Shown here: positions 1 to 7,580 of the stretch, in pieces
Layout: the number at the start of each line of letters is the position of its first letter
How positions within the stretch are numbered: the stretch's first letter is position 1
From: JAVBOP01 sp031550405
GTDB taxonomy: Bacteria > Bacteroidota > Ignavibacteria > Kapaibacteriales > UBA2268
Direction: 5' to 3'
NCBI GenBank assembly: GCA_031550405.1
Contig: JAVBOP010000058.1
Location: 1-22,127 of the forward strand
DNA length: 22,127 bases
Notes under the pieces: generated by a model
Databases searched by the model: none
What the model was told of the DNA's origin: nothing
The model's input: the letters and a program-made list of their open reading frames with translations, nothing else
Made by a program: the position numbers and the translations under genes

Positions 1-681
1 AAAATGACACAATTTAAAGATAAATCTCAAACTCATTCCGAAAATGTGAATGTTGGTTTATTTGCTTATCCCGTTTTGCAGGCTGCTGATATATTGCTTT
101 ATCAGGCTGATCTTGTGCCGGTTGGCGAAGATCAAAAACAGCACTTGGAACTTTCTCGAAATTTAGCTCAGCGTTTCAATCATCATTATTCTGATACATT
201 TAAAATGCCTGAACCTTATATAAGCAAGATTGGGGCAAGAATTATGTCGCTTCAAGATCCGACAAAAAAGATGTCAAAATCAGACGAAAATGAAAAAAAT
301 GTCATTTTTATCGAGGATACTGACGAACAGATTATGAATAAAATTAAGCGAAGCGTTACTGATAGCGGAAGTGATGTAAAAATGTCCAATGAAAAGCCCG
401 GCATCTCTAACCTTATTACTTTATACCATATAGCTACTCAAAAAAGTTTTGCTGATATTGAAAAGGAATTTGAAGGCAAAGGCTACGGTGATTTCAAGCC
501 AGCTGTTGGCGAGGCTGTTGCAAATTATATTCGTCCGATACGCGAAAAATATATTGAGTATAAAAATGACAAAAAACTGCTCAATGATATTCTCGCAAGC
601 GGCGCAGAAAAGGCAAATTATATTGCGACAAAAACATTACGCAAAGTTTATAAAAAGGTCGGTTTTTACGAAAAAGCATAG
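1..681 (+). CDS. trpS: tryptophan--tRNA ligase, 3' part (5' end outside window)
   Basis: Class I aminoacyl-tRNA synthetase that charges tRNA-Trp with tryptophan in the cytoplasm. The reading frame is open from base 1 to a TAG stop at 679-681, about 226 residues; the usual length is about 330, so roughly the first 100 residues, including the HIGH-type ATP motif, lie off the left edge. Visible family blocks are MTQFKDKS near the start, the active-site stretch LVPVGEDQKQHLELSR, and the KMSKS loop encoded at 268-282 within DPTKKMSKSDEN. The C-terminal tRNA-binding helices end in a LRKVYKKVGF-like tail typical of TrpRS. The Met at base 4 is internal, not a start. A hypothetical gene follows after 25 bp, and one copy of a palindromic repeat fills that gap. 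Identification is firm; only the 5' end is missing. Confidence 0.97.
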   Translation, partial: KMTQFKDKSQTHSENVNVGLFAYPVLQAADILLYQADLVPVGEDQKQHLELSRNLAQRFNHHYSDTFKMPEPYISKIGARIMSLQDPTKKMSKSDENEKNVIFIEDTDEQIMNKIKRSVTDSGSDVKMSNEKPGISNLITLYHIATQKSFADIEKEFEGKGYGDFKPAVGEAVANYIRPIREKYIEYKNDKKLLNDILASGAEKANYIATKTLRKVYKKVGFYEKA

Positions 682-705
682 ATTTATGAATAAATATTAA
701 TAATT
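682..705. repeat. palindromic mini-repeat, copy 1 (degenerate)
   Basis: Left arm ATTTATGAA (682-690), 6-bp A/T spacer, right arm TTAATAATT (697-705), with two mismatches to the ideal TTCATAAAT. It begins at the base after the trpS stop and ends 1 bp before the GTG of the next gene. Confidence 0.5.
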
Positions 706-706
706 T

Positions 707-1207
707 GTGAAAAAAATATTTTTGAATCTAACGAATGGCATTGAGGCATTGGAGAAATACGATATTAATATAAATGATGTTAATTTTATTCGCCTGCAAT
801 CAACTCATTGCGAACAATTTCAGTTTGAACGAATTTTAATGGAAATTGACAATAATTTTTTGATGTGGCTGGCTCTCGGATACGAATGCGAAGTTTATGA
901 TTTTGGTGCCGAAAGCGAAACTTCAAAAGCTGTATATCATGGTTTGGAATGGCTGCGTTATGTCCTTAATTTACGATGGTTTAGCACAGAAATAACGCCG
1001 ATTGTCAGAACTAAAAATGTGCTTGCTTCTTTCAGGAAATACTATGCCAATTTAGATAAAAAGGCAAAAAAACGCATTGATTATTTCAAAAAATTTCTGC
1101 AAACTGACACAATAAAATTATCTGCCGTAACAGATGAAACAACAAACGACGGCAAACCTGAATACTACGTACAAATCATAAACAATATTTTATCTCAAAA
1201 GTTTTAA
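707..1207 (+). CDS. hypothetical protein, 166 aa
   Basis: Not recognised. The product is 166 residues with no signal peptide and no clear membrane segment, so it is probably cytoplasmic. It contains a hydrophobic stretch around residues 51-60 (FLMWLALGYE), an aromatic-rich middle around 75-95 (HGLEWLRYVLNLRWF), and a Lys-rich helix near 110-130. The start is GTG at 707; the next Met is residue 45, so GTG is preferred, although no Shine-Dalgarno site is visible. It lies 25 bp after trpS on the same strand, so co-transcription is likely, and runs tail-to-tail toward smc with only 20 bp between the stops. Codon use resembles its neighbours, which supports a real gene, but the sequence gives no basis for a function. 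Confidence 0.75.
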   Translation: MKKIFLNLTNGIEALEKYDININDVNFIRLQSTHCEQFQFERILMEIDNNFLMWLALGYECEVYDFGAESETSKAVYHGLEWLRYVLNLRWFSTEITPIVRTKNVLASFRKYYANLDKKAKKRIDYFKKFLQTDTIKLSAVTDETTNDGKPEYYVQIINNILSQKF

Positions 1208-1227
1208 ATTCATATAAATATGCGGTT

Positions 1228-4200
1228 TTAAATCATATTAGAATCCAATTTTACAGATGCGGTTTGGGAAACGCCGGGCTCTTGCATGGTAACACCATAT
1301 AAAGTGTCGGCAGCCGTCATAGTTGTTTTATTGTGTGTAACTATCAGAAATTGCGTGTCTTTGCTAAATTCATTGATAATGTTCAAAAAGCGGCGCACAT
1401 TAGCGTCATCAAGCGGAGCATCGACCTCATCTAAAATACAAAATGGCGAAGGCTTGACAAGGTAAATGGCGAAAAGCAAGGCAATTGCCGTTAGTGTTTT
1501 TTCGCCGCCAGAAAGCTGTTCTATTGAATTTGGGCGCTTGTTTGGCGGGCGGGCAATTATGCTGATTTCGCTTTCGAGCGGATTATTCGCATCAAAATTT
1601 ATATCTGCCTCGCCTTCTTCGTTGAATAATTTTCTAAATAAATTTTGAAAATTTATGCGGATTTGATTAAACGTATTGATAAAATTCCGTTCGGCAGTCT
1701 GGTTTATCTCATCTATCGTTTCGCGCAAGGTCTTTTCAGCCGTAACCAAATCCGCAATCTGCTTCTCCAGAAATTGCAGGCGCTCGCTCTCTTTTTCAAA
1801 CTCTTCGATTGCAGCAAAATTTATGCTTCCAAGATTTTGCAATTTCTGCTTCAATTCTGAAATCGATTGATTAGCAACGCTTTCTGAGAAATCCTCCGAA
1901 ACAGAAATGTCGGTTGAGGTAATATCAATTTGATAATTATTGCTAAAATTTTGGATAATATTCCGAACCCATGTGTTCGATTCGCTCAGTTTCAGCTCTT
2001 TTTGATGCAATGAATCAATTATTTTGTCGTAAATTTTTCGCGCAGAAATTATGTTATTTTCAGTTTGCTCCAGCTGTTCTTTTACTGATTTTTTATTTAA
2101 AGATAGAAAATCACATTTGTTTTTAGCTTCCTCTAGTAATTTCTGTAAACCGCTGATATTATTAGTGATAATATCAATTTTAGTTTTTAAATCGGAGCGA
2201 AGTTTGGTGTTTTGGATAAGCTCAATTTTGCGATTTTCAATAGTATTCTTATAATTTTGCAACTGCTGCTTTATTCTATTCAAATCATTTTTTCGCGCAG
2301 AAATATCGCTGTTTAACCGCACAATTGCTATTTCAAATTCTTTCGCTTTTTCATCAATTTCCTTTTGAACTATCTCAATATTGCGCAAATCGATTAATTT
2401 TTTTTCATAATCTCCCTTGCCTTGAGCTAATTCCGCCTGCAAATCATCTATTTGTTTTTGATAAATTTCTATTTCTTTTTCAAGCTCAATAATATCATTT
2501 TGATAATTATTATGATTTTTTTCAGCCAGTTCAAAATGATTTTGCAGCTGCTGTTTCTTCAATTTCACTTGAGAAATCATATTTTCAAAATTGCGCTTGT
2601 CATTTTCTATCGTGCGAATTTCGCTCGTAATACTTTGAATATTAATTTTCGCCAGATTTTCTTCAATTGCTTTTTTCTGATTTTCCAGTTCCAATAATTC
2701 ATTTTCGAGCGTTTTCATTTCAGATTTCAGATTATTCATCTTCTCTTTTTTGCCGATTCGCGCCGTATCGCTTTGCGATATAGAGCCGCCACGAACCGCT
2801 CCGGAAATGTGATAATATTCTCCATCAATAGTTACGCAAGCTTGAATATTATGAATTTTTTTTAATAATTCTAAAGCAATTTCACGATTTTCAACAACAA
2901 GCAAATCCGCATAAAGCAATCGCAAAACATTCCGCACTTTATCTTCAACTCGCACGATTTCGCTAAACCACCCAATTACGCCAGTTGCATCAACAGGATT
3001 TGGGGCGACAACTTCGGGAACAATATCCAAACAAATAAAACTCGCCTTACCTTTTTTGCTGTTTTTCAAAATTCCCAACGCTTTTTGCGCATTTTTCTGC
3101 GATTCTGTTACAAAATAATCTGATGAATTATTGATTATCACCGAAACCGCATTTTGCAATTTATCATCAATAGCGATTGTTTCCGACAACATCAACTTAT
3201 CTTTTTCATCAGACCAGTCGTTTGAATTAAGCAAAAATTTAGATGTTTCGCTTGTGTCAATCAAATTTCGTAAAAAATCAAGCGAACTTTTTTTTGTGCT
3301 GATTTGGTTTTTCGCCTCATTGATTTTATGCCGCAAATTATCAACTTCCATTTGCATTGAAGATTGGCGTTCAGATTCTATTCGCCGCAACTCTTCCTTT
3401 TCTTTTAGAGAATTTTCAAATTTCAAAACCTGTTCGTCTACGCCGTGCAATTTGATTTCATTTTCATCAATATCGCTTTGTATTTTATTTCTTTCAGTTG
3501 CGATTTGCTCTATTTTTTTTACAATTATGAATTTTTTTTCATTATTCTTGTTGATATTGGCTTTGTGAACGCTGATATTATTCTGCAAATTCAGAACTTT
3601 TTGATTGGCTTGCGAAACCTCGCTGCGAGCGGAATTTGTGTTCTGCTGCGCAATGCTGCGCTTGTCATTTTCAGAAGCGAGCGAAGATTGCATTTCTCCA
3701 GCATCTTTTTCTATTTCGGCGATATTTTTTTCTGCACTGGAAATTGCATTCGTAGTATTTTCAAGCTTTTGCGCGGTATTTCCAATTTCATTTTTCAGGC
3801 GCGATTCATCATTATTTATCCGAATCAAACGCTCTTCCGAAACCGCAATTTCCTGTTTTATATGCGAAATCTCCTTTTCAAGCCTGACTTCTTCTTCCAA
3901 TTTCAAATTCAAGTCATCATCAATTTTTTGAAAATCGGATTTCAATTTGGATAAATGCAAGTTTCTGTCCGCCAATTCTCTTTCATATTTTACTTTATCT
4001 TTATTAATATTTTTTAATTCTTCTTCTATTTCCTGCGATATTTGGCTAAATTTTTTGTATTGAAAAGCAAACAGCTGAGTTTCTAATGTGCGGTATTCCT
4101 CGTTTAGAGCGTTATATCTTCGTGTTTTTTGGGCATGGCGCTGCAAAGAAGCAACGCTTTTGCGAACTTCGTCAACCAAGTCATTAACGCGAAGCAAATC

Positions 4201-4758
4201 ATTTATAACATCATTAAGTTTTTTATCTGCTTCTTTTCGCTGAATGTTGTACTTTTTGATGCCAGCGGCTTCTTCAAAAAGAGAGCGTCTGTCATCGCCT
4301 TTTCCACTCAAAATAGCTTCAACCATTTTCAGCTCAATAACGGAATAGGAATCAGAACCCAGCCCGGTATCCATAAATAAATCAAGTATATCCCGCAAGC
4401 GGCACTTGGTATTGTTCAGCAAATATTCGCTCTCGCCGCTGCGAAACAGCCGCCGTGTTATAATCACTTCGTTATATTCTGTCGGCAAAATATTTTTATT
4501 GTTTTCGATAGTCAGCGAAACCTCCGCCATGCTTATCGGTTTGCGATGCTTTGTGCCATTGAATATCACATTTTCCATCACATCGGAACGCAGAACAGAT
4601 GTTTTCTGCTCTCCCAAAACCCAGCGAATCGCATCAACAATATTGGATTTTCCGCAGCCATTTGGTCCGACTATTGCAGAAATACCTTTTGTAAATTTGA
4701 GATTGGTTTTTTGTGCAAACGATTTGAAGCCAACAATATCTAATTTGGATAAATACAT
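1228..4758 (-). CDS. smc: chromosome segregation protein SMC
   Basis: SMC ATPase of 1176 residues, the usual full length. It forms a homodimer with a hinge and long coiled-coil arms and organises the chromosome, normally with ScpA and ScpB, which are not in the window. The N-terminal head starts MYLSKLDIVGFKSFA and carries the Walker A motif GPNGCGKS at residues 31-38. Coiled coil rich in Glu, Lys and Asn runs from about 165 to 500. A hinge domain of roughly residues 515-665 ends near the conserved VRGGSIS, then coiled coil returns to the C-terminal head with the ABC signature LSGGEK (1082-1087) and Walker B FCILDE (1106-1111), followed by the D-loop. The ATG at 4758 fits the family N-terminus exactly. 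A candidate promoter box lies 29 bp upstream. The gene follows era after 191 bp on the same strand. Confidence 0.98.
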   Translation of the reverse strand: MYLSKLDIVGFKSFAQKTNLKFTKGISAIVGPNGCGKSNIVDAIRWVLGEQKTSVLRSDVMENVIFNGTKHRKPISMAEVSLTIENNKNILPTEYNEVIITRRLFRSGESEYLLNNTKCRLRDILDLFMDTGLGSDSYSVIELKMVEAILSGKGDDRRSLFEEAAGIKKYNIQRKEADKKLNDVINDLLRVNDLVDEVRKSVASLQRHAQKTRRYNALNEEYRTLETQLFAFQYKKFSQISQEIEEELKNINKDKVKYERELADRNLHLSKLKSDFQKIDDDLNLKLEEEVRLEKEISHIKQEIAVSEERLIRINNDESRLKNEIGNTAQKLENTTNAISSAEKNIAEIEKDAGEMQSSLASENDKRSIAQQNTNSARSEVSQANQKVLNLQNNISVHKANINKNNEKKFIIVKKIEQIATERNKIQSDIDENEIKLHGVDEQVLKFENSLKEKEELRRIESERQSSMQMEVDNLRHKINEAKNQISTKKSSLDFLRNLIDTSETSKFLLNSNDWSDEKDKLMLSETIAIDDKLQNAVSVIINNSSDYFVTESQKNAQKALGILKNSKKGKASFICLDIVPEVVAPNPVDATGVIGWFSEIVRVEDKVRNVLRLLYADLLVVENREIALELLKKIHNIQACVTIDGEYYHISGAVRGGSISQSDTARIGKKEKMNNLKSEMKTLENELLELENQKKAIEENLAKINIQSITSEIRTIENDKRNFENMISQVKLKKQQLQNHFELAEKNHNNYQNDIIELEKEIEIYQKQIDDLQAELAQGKGDYEKKLIDLRNIEIVQKEIDEKAKEFEIAIVRLNSDISARKNDLNRIKQQLQNYKNTIENRKIELIQNTKLRSDLKTKIDIITNNISGLQKLLEEAKNKCDFLSLNKKSVKEQLEQTENNIISARKIYDKIIDSLHQKELKLSESNTWVRNIIQNFSNNYQIDITSTDISVSEDFSESVANQSISELKQKLQNLGSINFAAIEEFEKESERLQFLEKQIADLVTAEKTLRETIDEINQTAERNFINTFNQIRINFQNLFRKLFNEEGEADINFDANNPLESEISIIARPPNKRPNSIEQLSGGEKTLTAIALLFAIYLVKPSPFCILDEVDAPLDDANVRRFLNIINEFSKDTQFLIVTHNKTTMTAADTLYGVTMQEPGVSQTASVKLDSNMI

Positions 4759-4786
4759 TCTGGTTTATTTCATTTTGAAAAGACTG

Positions 4787-4794
4787 CAAATATA
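4787..4794 (-). promoter_or_regulatory. candidate -7 promoter box for smc
   Basis: On the minus strand this reads TATATTTG, a full match to the TAnnTTTG -7 box known from Bacteroidota primary sigma-factor promoters, 28 bp before the smc ATG. No well-spaced -33 TTTG is evident (one TTTG lies 11 bp upstream), so this is tentative. The era-smc gap also holds a perfect 12-bp palindrome, ATTCAATTGAAT, at 4885-4896. Confidence 0.35.
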
Positions 4795-4949
4795 CAAAGA
4801 AAATACAAAACAGAAATATAAGCAGTGCAAGAAAGTACATGTAAGGAATGTGCAGATAGATTTTACCTAAAGAATGCTCAGGTAATTCAATTGAATATCA
4901 AGAGTCGTGAATATCTGTTGTGAAATTTTGTTTTTCATATAAAACTGCG

Positions 4950-5858
4950 CTAATAGCCAAAGGAACGCAGCATGTTTGGATCGTTTCGCCAGTTATTTCT
5001 GACTTTGACAAATATCTCAAGATATACAGGAATCTTCAAATGCTGTTCGATTTCAATGCGTGCGCGCTCCGCAATTTGCTTCAATTTATTGCCATTTTTT
5101 CCGATAATGATGCCTTTTTGCGATTGCTTTTCAATTATAATCTCTGAATTTATATACCACTTGCCAAACTCTCGCTCCTTAAATTCAAGAATATTCACTT
5201 CCGTCGAATAAGGAATTTCATCGCTATAAGCTAAAAAAATATTTTTTCGTATAATTTCAGAAACAAAAAAGCGCTCCGGCTGATTACTCAGCATATCGGC
5301 ATCATAATAGAACGGGGATTCAGGCAGATATTTAGCAATTGTATTGGCTATACTTTGAGAATTTTGCTGCTTTAAGGCTGATACAGGCACTATCTCGGAA
5401 AAAATATTTTTATCGGAAAGTGCAGAAATGACAGGCAAAACATCTTTCCTGTCATTTAGAAGGTCTATCTTATTTAGCAGTAAAATAACAGGTTTATGAA
5501 TGTTCTGAATAAAATTCAAAAAGTCACTTGGCAGTGGATTTTGCGGATTATATTTAGTTATATCATATATGTACAGTATGCAATCCGCCTCATTGATAGA
5601 ATTTTGCACATATTCCATCATTGCGGCTTGCATTGCATATTTTGGAGTCAAAATACCGGGCGTATCAATGAAAACTATCTGGATATTATTTTCCGTCAAA
5701 ATTCCCAGCACTTTTTTACGCGTAGTTTGCGGCTTATACGTAACTATTGACAAATTCTCGCCAATCAGCGCATTCATCAGCGTTGATTTACCGGCGTTCG
5801 GCTTTCCAATAATAGCAACATATCCCGCTTTTGTAATATTATTTTGCAATTGTGTCAT
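4950..5858 (-). CDS. era: GTPase Era
   Basis: Era is an essential Ras-like GTPase with a KH RNA-binding domain that binds the 3' end of 16S rRNA during 30S assembly. The 302 residues match the usual length. The GTPase motifs are all present and in order: G1 GKPNAGKST (18-26), G2 within YKPQTTRKKV (about 41-50), G3 DTPG (65-68), G4 NKID (129-132), and G5 in VPVSALK. The C-terminal KH domain has the expected IGKNGNKLKQIAERAR loop and helix and ends in RNDPNMLRSFGY, a typical Era tail. The ATG at 5858 lies 20 bp inside the upstream small membrane protein gene, so the two are probably co-transcribed and translationally coupled. smc follows 191 bp downstream. Confidence 0.98.
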   Translation of the reverse strand: MTQLQNNITKAGYVAIIGKPNAGKSTLMNALIGENLSIVTYKPQTTRKKVLGILTENNIQIVFIDTPGILTPKYAMQAAMMEYVQNSINEADCILYIYDITKYNPQNPLPSDFLNFIQNIHKPVILLLNKIDLLNDRKDVLPVISALSDKNIFSEIVPVSALKQQNSQSIANTIAKYLPESPFYYDADMLSNQPERFFVSEIIRKNIFLAYSDEIPYSTEVNILEFKEREFGKWYINSEIIIEKQSQKGIIIGKNGNKLKQIAERARIEIEQHLKIPVYLEIFVKVRNNWRNDPNMLRSFGY

Positions 5859-6168
5859 TCACATTTTCTGCAATTTTTTGCTTTTTTGAACGTGTAAAAA
5901 ACTTCATAAGAGCCATTGGTATTATCACGCAATAACCCAGTATAAGCACAATTGGAGCTATATTTATTGCCACAAAATTGTTCCACTTGCCGTCAACTAC
6001 CGCCGGCTCTTCAGTGATGCCTGTCGCCAATAAAATATAGCCTAAAATAACAATTCCAACGCCTATCAAAAGCCAAACAAGATCTTTTTTTTCTAATGGA
6101 AAATTCCACACAACGCCTGATTTTGCGGGCTTGCTAGCTGAAGTTTTTTTCTGTGATGTTTTTGCCAT
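5839..6168 (-). CDS. DUF3098-like small membrane protein, 109 aa
   Basis: Small inner-membrane protein. A Lys/Ser-rich N-terminus of about 25 residues is followed by KKDLVWLLIGVGIVILGYI and a second hydrophobic segment, NIAPIVLILGYCVIIPMAL, separated by about 25 polar residues. It ends in a basic tail. This two-helix layout, with a polar N-terminal leader and an 'APIVLILGY' second helix, matches the DUF3098 family of Bacteroidota, whose function is unknown. I chose the ATG at 6168 (MAKTSQKK); an in-frame GTG at 6183 would add five residues but is less likely. Its end overlaps the era start by 20 bp. In related phyla DUF3098 is often near ftsX or uppP, so placement before era is somewhat unusual. 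Family assignment is from recalled sequence pattern only. Confidence 0.75.
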   Translation of the reverse strand: MAKTSQKKTSASKPAKSGVVWNFPLEKKDLVWLLIGVGIVILGYILLATGITEEPAVVDGKWNNFVAINIAPIVLILGYCVIIPMALMKFFTRSKKQKIAENVNDTIAK

Positions 6169-6257
6169 AATTAATTCTATCACTTAAATTGTATCAAAAC
6201 TTAAGCTACAAATATAATTCTTTTTTATAACAATATGAAAATAATTCTTTTCAACCA

Positions 6258-6281
6258 ATTTATGAATATTTTTTCATAAAT
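6258..6281. repeat. palindromic mini-repeat, copy 2 (perfect)
   Basis: ATTTATGAA (6258-6266), spacer TATTTT, TTCATAAAT (6273-6281): a perfect 9-bp inverted repeat. It lies in the gap between the divergent DUF3098-like and AraC genes, about 90 bp from one start and 118 bp from the other. Confidence 0.65.
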
Positions 6282-6297
6282 AAAAAAAAATATCCTT

Positions 6298-6361
6298 TGG
6301 CTTGCCTGCTTATATTAATGTTATATCATTATTTTTGCATATTTATAAAAATAGCAAGCCA
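6298..6361. promoter_or_regulatory. inverted repeat flanking candidate promoter of the AraC-type gene
   Basis: TGGCTTGC (6298-6305) and GCAAGCCA (6354-6361) are a perfect 8-bp inverted pair, markedly GC-richer than the surroundings. They are 48 bp apart and enclose TATTTTTG (6330-6337), which matches the TAnnTTTG -7 box of Bacteroidota promoters. The second half-site ends 38 bp before the ATG at 6400. The layout suggests operator halves for autoregulation by the AraC-type product; this is inference. Confidence 0.35.
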
Positions 6362-6399
6362 GGAAATGTATATATGATATATATTCTATATTTTTGTAC

Positions 6400-7281
6400 A
6401 TGAAAAATAAAGAAAATATAAAGGCTTCAAGCAGGGCAGAATATTTGAAGCGAATTAATATGGTCGTTGAATATATCAATAATCATCTTGATGTCGAAAT
6501 GCCGTTGGAAAAATTGGCAGAAATATCCTGTTTTTCGCTGTATCACTTTCATCGCATTTTCCGTACTTTTTGCGGCGAACCGCTCGCTTCCTATATAACT
6601 CGTATCCGGCTCGAAGCTGCGGCAGGCTTGCTCAGATATTCTGATTTGCCTGTCGAACAAATTGCATATAACGTCGGCTATGAAGTGCCGTCTTCTTTAT
6701 CTAAAGCATTTAAAGCGTATTACAAGATTTCGCCCAGCGAATATAGAAATAATAAAAACTATTTTATAAATAAACCAAGGATATTTACAGTGGAAACACC
6801 AGAATTGAATCTAAAAGCACCAAAAATCACCGAAGTCGAAACTAAACAAGCTATTTACATACGTTTGACCGGAGCATATAATGAACAGGATTATGCTGGA
6901 ACGTGGGAGCGTCTGTGGCATTTTGTCAAGGAAAACAAGCTGTATTCTGCCGGAATAGAGCATATCGGCATTTATCATGACGACCCGCATGTTACCGAAC
7001 CCGAGAAATTGCGTGCCGATGTTTGCCTCACAATTCATAAGCCTGTTGAACCGCAAGGCGAAATAGGAGTGAAAAATATTGAAGGCAGCAAATATGCTAT
7101 CTTCTTATATCAAGGACCTTACAGCAATTTGCAGGCGGTTTATGATACTATTTTTTGCAAATGGCTGCCTGAAAGTGGTTGCGAATTGCGGAATGTACCA
7201 ATGTTTGAAAAATACAAAAATGACCCAAGACACACTGAACCAGAAAAACTAAAAACCGAAATATACATTCCTGTTAAATGA
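6400..7281 (+). CDS. AraC-family regulator with GyrI-like effector-binding domain
   Basis: Transcriptional regulator of 293 residues in the Rob/SoxS-with-GyrI architecture. The N-terminal AraC DNA-binding domain spans about residues 16-118: the first helix-turn-helix is around LEKLAEISCFSLYHFHRIFR, and the second is VEQIAYNVGYEVPSSLSKAF followed by the family signature YYKISPSEYR. A linker leads to a GyrI-like (SbmC/Rob C-terminal type) domain at about 129-293, beginning IYIRLTGAY and containing repeated D(D/N)P-HTEPEKL motifs. Such domains bind small hydrophobic or cationic ligands, so this may sense a toxic compound or drug. The ATG at 6400 is preferred over a TTG two codons earlier. It stands alone and ends at a strong stem-loop. 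The ligand and targets are unknown. Confidence 0.92.
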   Translation: MKNKENIKASSRAEYLKRINMVVEYINNHLDVEMPLEKLAEISCFSLYHFHRIFRTFCGEPLASYITRIRLEAAAGLLRYSDLPVEQIAYNVGYEVPSSLSKAFKAYYKISPSEYRNNKNYFINKPRIFTVETPELNLKAPKITEVETKQAIYIRLTGAYNEQDYAGTWERLWHFVKENKLYSAGIEHIGIYHDDPHVTEPEKLRADVCLTIHKPVEPQGEIGVKNIEGSKYAIFLYQGPYSNLQAVYDTIFCKWLPESGCELRNVPMFEKYKNDPRHTEPEKLKTEIYIPVK

Positions 7282-7292
7282 TATAGAGATAT

Positions 7293-7316
7293 ATTTATGA
7301 ATTTTTTTTCATAAAT
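7293..7316. repeat. palindromic mini-repeat, copy 3 (perfect)
   Basis: ATTTATGAA (7293-7301), six T spacer, TTCATAAAT (7308-7316). It lies 11 bp after the AraC-type stop codon and directly before the GC-rich terminator stem-loop. Confidence 0.65.
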
Positions 7317-7320
7317 TCCC

Positions 7321-7356
7321 ATGCAATAAACCCCACATTTATCTGTGGGGTTGCAT
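7321..7356. terminator. bidirectional Rho-independent-like terminator
   Basis: A strong stem AACCCCACA / TGTGGGGTT (7329-7337 with 7344-7352) has a 6-nt loop. Outer bases ATGC and GCAT can add pairs across a small bulge. A T-rich run follows on both strands. It sits between the + strand AraC-type gene (ends 7281) and the minus-strand 63-aa ORF (ends 7358), so it probably serves both convergent units. Confidence 0.8.
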
Positions 7357-7357
7357 T

Positions 7358-7549
7358 TTATGACGTAAGATTTTGTCTCCGGTATTTCTCCATTCTCCTG
7401 ATTTTTTTTAAAATGTGCAGTGTAGATTTATCTTTACTTTGTTCGATGGCAATTTCTACGGCTTGTTTAGCTTGCTCCAATAATTGCTCGGATTCACGGT
7501 ACAAGCGAAAATTTTCCGTTATCAATTCTGCTATTTTTTGCTGCTTCAT
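7358..7549 (-). pseudogene. 63-aa orphan resembling the C-terminal end of a type I restriction S subunit
   Basis: The 63-residue product begins MKQQKIAELITENFRLYRES and continues with EQLLEQAKQAVEIAIEQ. This 'QKIA-L---F-L--ES--LLE-AK--VE--IE' pattern is the familiar extreme C-terminus of HsdS specificity subunits, normally found after the second target-recognition domain. No recognition domain, central helix, hsdM or hsdR is visible nearby; only 31 bp separate it from the neighbouring TPR gene stop. It has its own ATG at 7549, so it may be expressed as a short helical peptide, but a decayed remnant is more likely. It could instead be an unrelated small coiled-coil protein, since 63 residues of helix is weak evidence. 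The stop codon abuts the terminator stem-loop. Confidence 0.5.
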
Positions 7550-7580
7550 AAAACTCTATGCCTATCTATTGGTTGTATCC

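Noticed and set aside
1466..4743. Several plus-strand open frames of 60-169 codons opposite smc
   Set aside because: They lie antisense inside a full-length SMC gene with every motif intact, and their translations are low-complexity Phe/Ile/Ser-rich strings expected from the reverse of coiled-coil codons.
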